This document shows, piece by piece, positions 1 through 9,900 of a stretch of DNA of 64,000 bases. The stretch is from Mactromeris polynyma (Eukaryota; Mollusca; Bivalvia; Venerida; Mactridae). The stretch is from assembly GCA_032209605.1 (NCBI GenBank), contig JASFXZ010000001.1, positions 38,444,619-38,508,618 of the forward strand. The letters are read 5' to 3'. A model generated the notes under the pieces. The model did not search any database, was not told the origin of the DNA, and worked only from the letters and a program-made list of their open reading frames with translations. The stretch's first letter is position 1. Every line of letters starts with the position of its first letter. Position numbers and translations under genes: made by a program.

Positions 1-139
1 CATGTTCAACATCGAAATCATGCAAAATCGCAATTCGGGCTATTACGTATACTACTAGTAACTAGCCAAAATTTGACTGATTTTTCGTTGTTGCACACTT
101 TCTTTTGCGTTTGAGTATTTATTAAAAAAATGTTTTTAG

Positions 140-296
140 GTGATGTCAGAAGATGCAGGCAATGGAATTCCCGTAAAGTTCATAAACCTGATATTCAGAC
201 AGGCAACTTTTTCTGTACATGACTCTGGTACCTACAGATGTAAGGCCAGGGGTGAAAACAAGCTAGTCACCAATCAGGTTGAACTGAAGATGAGAA
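140..296 (+). CDS. gene A penultimate exon (second half of an Ig domain)
   Basis: A TTTTTAG acceptor precedes the exon and GTACGA follows it. The reading frame begins V-M-S-E-D-A-G and ends after V-E-L-K-M-R plus one base, so it is phase 0 at the start and phase 1 at the end, as in the gene B copy. The Ig F-strand reads D-S-G-T-Y-R-C. Against the gene B copy I count 15 differences in 157 bases, 13 of them replacing amino acids. The last exon base is A rather than the usual G, which may weaken the donor site. Confidence 0.7.
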
Positions 297-1450
297 GTAC
301 GATATTTGTATGCGATGTGTTACTATATTTAGCAACATACGCAATAACGTCTGATATTTCTTACTCTGGTATGCTAGGTCAATACCGTGTACCAAATCTC
401 GGATGCCAATAGGAAACCTTCTGTTAACTTCATATATTAACATGGGACGCCACGTACTATCTCGGGTGTCAAGTGCGTAGTGTGCCATACTCATTTACTC
501 ATATGAGTAAACTTTAGAATTAAATAATTTAAAAAAATGAAAGTCTTAAAAACTCGAAAAATGCAATAACATTTCAGGGGAGGTCAACCCTTTCCAAAAC
601 CTATCCCCTTGAGTAATTTCTCTTAATCTGTTCACGCTACGCTCCTATATGTCATTAGGAAGACTTTGGTTGACATTTTGTCTATTGACCGTGAAACGAT
701 TTCTTCAGGATCTCTTCGGTTAGTTTACTTTATTCATCTGTCAACTCGGTAGAAGATTGGCACTGTATATATACTACACAAGTATACAATTATGCACAGT
801 TTATAGAAGGAAAAAATGGAGATAACTTTAGTTGGGATAAAGGGTAGGAGCTAGTGACATCTCCTTTGGTTAAAATTGTGTATTACAATGTGACACCTTT
901 CGGAACACATCGGTTAACATCATGGGTTAACTTGTGACGTCATTCGAAACTCGTCTGTTGACATATGTGTATGACTCCTCGGTGTTTACATATATTCATA
1001 TGATTATGATTATCTGGGACCAACATATATACATTGGTACAAGTTTTATTCACGTTTTGATATTGCAATCATTATAGTGTACGCGTTTCAAACGAGAAAG
1101 TAATTGTCATATCGCTCAGAATCCTGGGAGCGTCGAAACAACAGAATTTCACAACCAATATTAGACTAATAAACATACAAATACATATATTTATCTTCAA
1201 AATAATAAGCTTAAAAATAATAAAAGACTACAAAGAGAAGTTTCGGGTATCCAATTCATTTATAGTTATGACATCGAATGCCAAATTTCAAGAATTCCAC
1301 GAGTCACTGTTATATATATAAGCCCTGGTCGCTTTTGTACGGCTCAAGCACTGAAACAATTGTCATTTAATGATTTTGATTAATCATTATTTTATTAAAT
1401 AATTTGTTTCAGTGGTAACGAAAGACAGTGAGAAAATCATCAACTTCTGA
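140..1450 (+). CDS. Ig-superfamily gene A, 3' end only (two last exons)
   Basis: This is the tail of an immunoglobulin-domain gene whose 5' part lies outside the window. Two exons are visible, 140-296 and 1413-1450, joined by a 1.1-kb intron. They encode the second half of an Ig domain and a short C-terminal tail that stops with no membrane or GPI-type hydrophobic segment. The D-S-G-T-Y-R-C motif is the classic F-strand D-x-G-x-Y-x-C of Ig domains. The same two-exon layout recurs in gene B (9589-9745 and 10868-10905), so the pair are tandem paralogues. Family assignment rests on gene B, which resembles lachesin/IgLON adhesion proteins. Expression and the missing exons cannot be judged from here. 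Polyadenylation hexamers follow at 1583-1604. Confidence 0.7.
1413..1450 (+). CDS. gene A terminal exon
   Basis: After a TTGTTTCAG acceptor, two bases complete the split codon. The frame then reads V-T-K-D-S-E-K-I-I-N-F and stops at TGA 1448-1450. The same exon with the same stop is present in gene B, with one silent and one replacement change (F to Y). The matching phase and conserved stop support it as the real 3' coding end. A different, unseen terminal exon cannot be excluded. Confidence 0.55.
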
Positions 1451-1582
1451 CAAGGTTTGGATGACAGTCTCGGAACACCAAGTAGAGTTTAGGTGCATAT
1501 GCGGATTTGAGTTGCTTTTTTAATTTCAGGGTAGCTAGACGTTTGAACGTGAATACTTTTTACTTAAACAATATTTTGAAGA

Positions 1583-1604
1583 AATAAAATGTAAACACAA
1601 TAAA
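1583..1604 (+). terminator. poly(A) signals of gene A
   Basis: Two AATAAA hexamers lie at 1583-1588 and 1599-1604, about 135-155 bases after the stop codon. The equivalent hexamers are retained downstream of gene B (11046-11056). Confidence 0.45.
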
Positions 1605-1742
1605 TTGTAGATAAGTATGACGTTTTTTCTTGTTTGTTGTTGTTGTTATGCTATGCAGCAAAAGAATTTTGCCACAATCAGACTCTATCTGGTGTCAAGT
1701 ACAACAAGAATTATATGAATATTTGTAAATGTGGCTTCACTG

Positions 1743-1753
1743 CCCCCCCCCCC
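1743..1753 (+). repeat. poly-C run, C11
   Basis: A run of eleven C lies in the duplicated 3' flank of gene A. The equivalent place behind gene B (11194-11207) has C14, so the tract has changed length since the duplication. Confidence 0.9.
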
Positions 1754-1818
1754 TTAACTAACTATGTTTTTAGAGAAATCCTTACTTTCCCCTGGTACAA
1801 CCCCATTTTCCGTTGAGA

Positions 1819-2067
1819 TTAAAAGTAGACGATGGCCGATGGATTGGGCATGTCGTCCGTATGAAAGAAACAGCCATCCCCAGGGTTGCAATGAGATGGA
1901 CCCCAACAGGAAAGCGAAGTCGTGGCCGACCAAAACAAACATGCAGGAGATCAGTAGAGATGGAGAATAGGGAGGAAAATTGAGTACAGCCATGGTCGAG
2001 GGACAGGTTGCATTGGCGGACTCTGGTGAAGGCCGCTTTCTATGCTAGGTAGCACGAAGAGGATTAA
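1819..2067 (+). pseudogene. LINE ORF2 C-terminal remnant
   Basis: In the frame starting at 1828 the translation reads G-R-W-I-G-H-V-V-R-M, then W-T-P-T-G-K-R-S-R-G-R-P-K-Q-T-C-R-R. This is the conserved C-terminal tail of several non-LTR retrotransposon ORF2 proteins. In-frame stops at 1981 (TGA) and 2050 (TAG, where such proteins usually have W before H-E-E-D) show that it is dead. The fragment sits where gene A's 3' duplication stops matching gene B, so its insertion, or a deletion next to it, truncated the duplicated flank. The LINE clade is not certain. Confidence 0.7.
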
Positions 2068-2072
2068 GTAGT

Positions 2073-2115
2073 AAGTAAACCCTCAATTGAAGCCCACCTC
2101 AGAAATAAAACCATC
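2073..2115 (+). repeat. fragment of the CAGTAAAACC MITE family
   Basis: The sequence resembles the left end of the 4490-4673 element (ACCCTCAATTGAAGCCCACC followed by CTCAATAATAA-type words). It directly abuts the dead LINE tail. Confidence 0.35.
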
Positions 2116-2244
2116 TCATTAAGAAGGCAACATTTATTGTCAGTTTTTATTGTCAGTCGTTGTCAAGACTGGCTTTCTTCAGACCTCTGGCGGTCTCTTT
2201 GTTGAATTTTCATTTATAATGTCAATCAATCTGAGTATGACGAC

Positions 2245-2318
2245 AAGTCTCGGGAAGGAGCCTTGCCATTGGTCAATTTAACACAGCGCTCAGAAGCAAC
2301 CAATCAGAAGCTTTGTTT
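2245..2318. repeat. short foldback element, copy 1
   Basis: The stretch around CTCGGGAAGGAGCCTTGCC, GGTCAATTTAA and ACCAATCAGAAGC matches the 9309-9404 element and, in reverse complement, the 41001-41092 element. All three carry a CCAATCxG-like word. This is a small non-autonomous repeat of unknown class. Confidence 0.4.
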
Positions 2319-3824
2319 TGTTACAATCGGCATATATCAATTCCTCTCTGTGTCACGGAAGGTTACGGAAGAATCCGTAGTTTGCCGATTGGTTATCATT
2401 GTAATTGTATCAGAGTATATACACAACGGTTTAGCCTTTCATGTCATCATGACATGCGCAATCAGCGAAGCCGTACTAAATCACGGTGCGAGTATGGTTT
2501 CAAAGTAGCCAGCTCTTCAAATTTGCGCTTAATGTTTCAAGTGAACATAAGTAATAAATAAGACATCAGATGTCAATCGTATTGTATTTCTATTATACAG
2601 AGGTCCATGTGAGTGTGTATGTTCTACTTTGGAGCAAGGTAGCGACGTATTGACACTTCAGTCTCAAGTTGTTCTTTGTTCGCAACTGTATGTGAAAATA
2701 ATCAATCTTATTATGACGTTTATATACGCCCTTATAATTTAATTTTAACTGCTCGTGTATTCCAGTATTTGTTTATTATTTTTCTGATATTTTAAACCTA
2801 TTCAGGTACCTGGATGGTATAGGTAAAAGGGATTTTCTGTGTTGAATTCTACGGTGTCCCTTAAGTGACGTATTCTATTTTATTGATGCTCCATTTTGTT
2901 TTAAATGTATTATTTCGTAAGACATAATAATTCGTTACAAATAAGTTTCGTTATAACGAAGTTAAACATTGAGCAAGTTACTTATGGGTTTTCACAGAAT
3001 TCAGTGTTGCTCCTATTGCACGAACATTGGCCTGCGATCAGTAAAGGTGTTTGCGGCTAACTTTTCGTAACATTTGAAATTTGGTTCCTGTGTGCAGTGA
3101 ATATGCCTGCTCACTGTCCAGGACCGAACAAGAGTATTGACCGCATCGTCTTCCCCGTGTGTAGTCATTGTGATACGGTGGGCCAGGGATACAAAACAAA
3201 ACGTGAGCAACTGTAAGTCGTAACTGAACGCAGTGTTCGGCTTAAATATTCACGTGCTACCTCCGAGTTGCGATAGCGGGTGATAGGGAAAGTTGTTCGC
3301 TAACACACCGGTCAATAGCAAAACACGCGCAACTTTTCCGACTGTTCGCCTTTACTGAACGTAATGCATGTGTTGGCTTTACTTTTCTATCAAAACAAGC
3401 TTGCGACCTTCCTCCGTCAAACGCACGGAAAAGCACGAACAAGTCTGTTCATCCAGTATGAAATGAATTGAATATACCCATGCGTTTGCGGTTAATCTAA
3501 CAGCTATATACTTTAGACTAATGGTAAAATATTTCGGTAATGATATATACACTATATTCCTTCTCATCATTCTTGAGCAAGAAATCATAGATTTAATCAC
3601 ACCATGTTAGCCACGATAACACTTATATTCTTCATATTTGCTAACATATGTAATACATAAAAACAGCTGATAACAAAACCCTCCAAGAATGGACGGAAGC
3701 CACGTTTTGTCTCAATCAATTAGGTACTGTAATCCGGATATACCACTTCTGGCCATGAGTAGAAACAGTTTAAGCCCTTCTCATACATGTGTAACATTGT
3801 GATTCATTCGTTTGTTCGGGCTGA

Positions 3825-3831
3825 TATATAA
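3825..3831 (+). promoter_or_regulatory. possible TATA box of Ig gene B
   Basis: A TATATAA word lies 52 bases upstream of the predicted ATG at 3883. In such an AT-rich genome this is weak evidence. It would leave room for only a very short 5' UTR. Confidence 0.25.
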
Positions 3832-3882
3832 TTTATTGCGATTTGTTTTGTAGCAAACAAAATAGTGAATGCTTGTTACACA

Positions 3883-3910
3883 ATGAGATTTATACATTAT
3901 TTCTTAGGCT
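3883..3910 (+). CDS. gene B exon 1 (signal peptide start)
   Basis: The ATG at 3883 opens nine codons (M-R-F-I-H-Y-F-L-G) plus one base before a perfect GTAAGT donor. The leftover T joins GC of the next exon to give C, producing one hydrophobic leader across the junction. This phase-1 split of the signal peptide is typical of Ig-superfamily genes. I chose this start because both frame and hydrophobicity fit. No other upstream exon did. Confidence 0.6.
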
Positions 3911-6900
3911 GTAAGTAAAAACGATTTTATATATTCTCTGTTTCTGTAAAATACAGCTATTTATTTATTTCTACTTCATTTTAATAACCTTCTGATTATC
4001 ATTTAGTGATATCATACAATATCGGAGTCATCAATCGGATATGTGTTACATTACGATATGTCACGCATATGTATACATTATATTTGCACCGTAAACACAC
4101 CTTTGTGTATGGGTTCACTCTTAAAGCGGCATGTCTTACAACGTTTTATACATATTTGGTAAGGAATGACATTCTTTCCACTGAATTTGACATGATTTGC
4201 CAGAATGAAACATTCAACGCTACCGTTTTTAGAAACAAAAACTGGCCATCACTGAAGAACTCTTGACATGAAAACATGTGTTGATGTAATGTCACCTAAT
4301 TCAATGTTCGTAATCAAACCGATCAATAAGATAATGCTCTTCGATTTGTTAAAATTCATACTTTCGTTTCTATGCCGAAAATTGGATACTTTCGGTTCAG
4401 GAACACAAAAATATCAAACTAAAACAAAGTATTTGTATAATGAAATGCAATTTAGAACGTTCGGAGCTAACATCTGAGGAGAGAAAATACAGTAAAACCC
4501 CATTAAAAAAGACCACCTCAATAATAAGACGACCTCAAAATTAAGAACACAGTCATTTTTCAAGTCCATTTTCACTGTTTTGGTCTGTATTCAAACTCAA
4601 TATTAAGATCACCTCATTAAGAAGACCAGTTCTCAAGAGTCCCAATGGTGGTCTTAGTATTGAGGTTTTACTGAAATATAATACCGCTATAAACGGTCGT
4701 ACAACCTGTAATTTGTTTGTAGTAGAAATTATAGCTGGTTTCTGAACTGTTCTACCGTTTCAATTGTTATCAGAAACATGCTGATACTAAATGCATTGGA
4801 ATATCGCGTACGTATAAATATAAACACTATTTTTGTTCAATGAAAGACCAACGTGAAATTAAGTCTACAAATATTTATCATTTACTAAACCGTTGTTCAA
4901 GGACCAAATTATAATGTAACACAATAATCAGACCCCCTAAGAACTAAAACCGAATGTCTGCAGAACCAATGGTGGTTTTACTATTGAGGTTTCATCATAT
5001 ATATTCACAAAAAAGATAAAATGCTGTAAAGTCATGCATTTTCGCGTCATGCTACTTTCACAATAATGAAACAGCTTACGACTGATTTCTACGAACAACA
5101 GATGGTGACATTCACTCTTCATCATTTCCCTCTTAGGAAAGTCACGATTTCACGATTTCAACTTCACAATTTCATTTTCTTGAATATATAAATTATTGAA
5201 TTGACGCCGAGATTCATGAGCCTGATTTCAACTTCACAAATTCACGATTTCAACTTCCCAAATTCACGATTTCAACTTCCCGAATTCGAGATTTCAACTT
5301 CCCGAATTCCATATTTCCTAGGAGAGAAATACATGTAGTGAAGTTTGAATGTCACCACCGATCTCACATCGGTCATATAGGTATCGGAAATAAGTCCATT
5401 AGAAATATAAATTATACGATCGGAAACGTAAATAATAAAAATATTGAAACTGGAAATTAAAAATGTATTTCACAATTTAGGCTGCCTGATCAGCGGTGTC
5501 CAGTCACTCCTCAACACCACTGTTGCTGCCAAACTCAACGGGTATGTAACATTGCCATGCCGTCTTCCAATGCCAGTGGAGAGTGGAGTCATTGTACGTA
5601 CACGCTTATATAGGCACTATGATGTTTTATCTCGTATCGGTAGTTATTTTATAGTGTAACAATGTCATTGTTATTTGTAGTATTCATATAATACACACTA
5701 GGAGTAAACGGGTAGAATCACTCGCCCCTTGTCGCTGCGGGTTCGAACCCCACCCGGAATATAGGATCTGTATATGAGTAAGATATCAAGCAGGCTAACC
5801 GAGGGCCGATGGTTCTATCCATGTGTCCGAATATGCCCTAAATAATTCTAGAATAGGACACTTGGGCTCTTCCTCCTCCCAAAGTAGCTAAAAAAGTCAC
5901 TGCAATAGTCTGACTGTCACGTGTCTTGAAGTCCCTTTACACTGCAAACGTGCTTGGATAAATCGGGACCTGTCCATTTTAAAACACCTCTGTGAGAGCC
6001 ATGGGATAAAACGAATATGATATACGTTGTCCTATGTGGTTATGATGGCATTGTCACTCACCGCTACGGGTTCGAACTCAACCGGGATATAGAATGTGTA
6101 AGCGAGGAAAGCATGCATCTTGCTCACGAGAGACCGGTGGTTCTATAGAGGTAATCGTCTTGGGTTTCTTACACCCACATAGCTGGCCTTGTCACTACAT
6201 AACACTGGCTGTTTGTGTGACGTAAAGCCACAAAAAAATAAAAATATAATGTATGTAGAATAAATAACAGTTATTATGTCAATTTTTTAACAAATTGATG
6301 CGTTCCAATAATATTTATTCAGGTACGATGGTTTAGCGGGAAAGACAAATATCTGACTTCCGGCACAGTTGTATACAAGCATCGTGACCGCATGACCATA
6401 CAAAAACCAGCCCCTAATGAATGGAATCTACGAATTGAAAAGCTGGATATATCGTTTGCTGATATATACACGTGTCATACAGATACGAATATTACTGTCT
6501 CCATAATCGGACTTGTCATAGAAAGTAAGTTTAACCTTGAACTTCCTTCGTTTCATTGTACTTATTTACTTGTATTAAGCAACATTCATCTTAATTGTAA
6601 AATATTTCAATAAATGTATCACTCAAGATATAGAGGACGAATATCACTTATACATACTGTAAAGGTATACAAAGTCGTCTTGAAATAAATCATTACGTGT
6701 TGTCACACATAACATACTTCACCCGCAACATGTTGTTTCTTTCCCAGGCGCCCCAAAGATTGATGACAGCCTGTCAACACCGAAACAATATAAAGTACAA
6801 GAGGGTGATACAGCCATAATGAGATGTGTCGCTACAGGCATTCCAACACCAATCGTTGAATGGTTCCGTGGAACGGAGGAAAAAGGTCAGTAAATTCAAA

Positions 6901-9900
6901 GTCGTTTTCTAACAATGACTAAACTCTTTCTTGCTGAATGCCATTGACATATACACATCATTTTCATTTGTTCTGTGTGATTCAAATCACTACACGGGAA
7001 AGAATGTGATGGCGTTTAAAGTTAAATAAAGAGCCCGAGTCATGTAGTGACTTATTCAGCAACCAAAGTGGACGAAGATCCAAGTGTGCTCCTTGAAGCA
7101 TCATATTGGGAACAGGCTGCCATTTGGTTAGAATCACTGACTACTCGTTAGCCAGGTAGTTATATTCCTCGTTGAAATCCTACATACATCACATGTGGCA
7201 TTCGAACCCACAGTGGTGAGGGGCAAGTGATTTGAAGTCGGTGATCATAACTTTTCGGCCAGCCTTGGAGACCCCAATATTTATTGCTTATTGTGGTATA
7301 GCTACATAGCTTGTTAAAAGTGAAAAGATGCAGAATTCACACAGAAATTCCCCACATAGAACATTATTTGAAGAAATGAAGTCCCCAATATAAGGTGCTT
7401 GGCTTTATTAATTTTATGTATACAGCACATAGGCTGTGATTTGATTACTATATACATTGTAATTCTAGTATAAGCTTTGCCACGACAAAAAAAAACACCA
7501 AAAATTCCATTTTCAGGTTTTTACATTTTCTAACGTCACATCAGTAACGTATATACTTCTTAAAAATCTTCTGCTCTTCAAATGGAAATAATATGCAATA
7601 CGAATAAATATTTCCGCGTTCGTTTAATTATATAAATCACAATTAAGCCTCCAAACCAACTTCGGACAAAGCGCTTATTTTGTGACGGCAAATTTGGGAA
7701 ATATTCGACGTCATTATCAACGTCACTAATACAGTTTTTGTCATGGTAGCCCTCATCTGATATTCATTTTGTAGCTATTGGAGTTTTCGGATCACAACTG
7801 AAAATTCTAAAGGTGGAAAGATACGCTAGTGATGTGTACAAATGTCGTGCTACGAACAAGAATGGGGATGCATCGAAAACAATAACTTTGGACGTCACAT
7901 GTAAGAATAATTTAGACACAAATGTTGTTGGCATTCTCTTTTTGTGAATGTGGTATGACGTTGAACAACTTAATCCTTCATTTAATATATTTTGCTATTC
8001 CAATTTTAATTGCAAACGCATTTTTCAAGGAAAGCCAAACCTAATGAACATTACATTAAAACGTCATAAAAGACATTTCTCGAAAAATATTATTTCTCTC
8101 CTATACAAACACTTCTGTTATATTGATGTTTCATGCATGTCTTGACGAATCCATCACAAGCTTTTCGATTCGCTACACTCTTTCAGATGTGGACTATAAT
8201 AGATTTCAAATAATATCGGTACTAGATATAAGATCAGTCGATATACATGTATCGCCATATCGTTACTTTTTGTTTTCAAATGCAATTGCAGACATAAGGA
8301 TAAAACGTTAAGTAAAATAACGCTTTGGAAAGAAGTCAGAACGGAAAAGAATACGCAATACCTTTCGCCATCTTAAGCCAGTACTTGTTGCCTTAGCTCT
8401 CTCTATGTATATGTATTGTTTAAGTGTACACATGTTCATGTTCTTCTCTGTGTAACATTTCCGCCCAGTAGAGGGCAATGATATGTAGAGATTACGCCTA
8501 ATAAACTGAATTGAATTAAAAAAGCACAAGCAGTCAGGGATAATAGACTGACATCTCAACAAAATCAGCATACATATTTTTAACTTTATGAATTTGTTTC
8601 TAGTATTTAACTAAATATCTTCAAAGGAAAACAAACTAAGAATAACATGTCTCTAAAGCTGTACGGATCGTTCAATATTGAATTAAGGCATTGTTAGGTC
8701 TATACATAGGCACGAAGTATTCAATTTGTTTACGTCTAAAGGTGTGTGTTTATGAGTCACGCACTAATAACTCTCCTTAGTCTATATGATGCGTGGAAAG
8801 ACTACTGCTATTGTATTACTGTCGTCTTGTTTGTTTACAAATGTTGATGAGCCTGACAGAGCCAAACTATTCCACCCATTGGTAGGACTATGTCTTTCAT
8901 GAACGATATTTTAAATATGTTTATTTTCGATTTCGATAACAATACAGGTTTGGTCAGTTTGTTTTAAGCCTTAGAGAGTAAGAATTTCAGAGACAAACAA
9001 TTGCATTAAATATAGCATTGAAAACATCGTGTTGGTATAACTGCGGTAATTTCAGTTGAACCGGAAGTGAACGTAATGTCGTCTGAAGTGTACGCAACAC
9101 CAGGAGAAGCAGTCGTGATGTCATGTGTTGTTCAGGGATTCCCGATCAATGACGTATTTTGGACAGACATAAGAGACAGACAAATCATGACAAATTGGAA
9201 ATATACGGTAAATAATGTCAAGCTTCCGTAAGCGTATCATTCACATGTATTGCCGTGAACCGCATATGATGACATAATTATTGATCCTTCTTCTGCACTT
9301 GCGCACTTGGAGACCAGTCTGAGAAAGCAGCCTTACCATTCGTCAACTTTAAGACTGGGCTCAGCGACAACCAATCGGTCGCTTTAGTCTTGAGACTGGT
9401 CTACAAGCTCAGTTTATTAATAACCTCCTCGTAGATGACGAAACGTGAACAGTTCCAGTAACGAGCGTTTAGTGTGTCTATGAAATTTATAAATGTATCC
9501 GTTTATATGTTTTTTCATTAATCTGGAAAATGGTTGCTTTCAACTTTAGTGAAAAGTTAATACAATGTATATTGAAAAAAAATGTCAGGTGATGTCAGAA
9601 GATGCAGGCGATGGAATTCCCGTAAAGTTCATAAACCTGATATTCAGACCGGCAATTATATCTGTACATGACTATGGTACCTACACATGCAAAGCCAGGG
9701 GTGAAAACAAGATAGTCACCAATACGGTTGAACTGAAGGAGAGAGGTACGATATTTGTATGCGATGTGTTACTATATTTAGCAACATACGCAATAACGTC
9801 TGATATTTCTTACTCTGGTATGCTGGGTCAATACCGTGTACCAAATCTCGGATGCCAATTGTAAACCTTCTGTTAACTTCATATATTAATATGGGACGCC

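Larger units (their letters stand above)
1451..3882. other. intergenic region between Ig genes A and B
   Basis: The first part (to about 1795) is the duplicated 3' flank shared with gene B. Then come the dead LINE tail, a MITE fragment and a foldback repeat. From about 2320 to 3800 I see no coding exon, RNA gene or clear repeat. The regulatory region of gene B should lie at its right end. Confidence 0.5.

Noticed and set aside
5739..6077. Possible tRNA genes (perfect B-box words)
   Set aside because: No cloverleaf with acceptor and anticodon stems can be drawn, and the same head-plus-body repeats three times, so they are SINEs.
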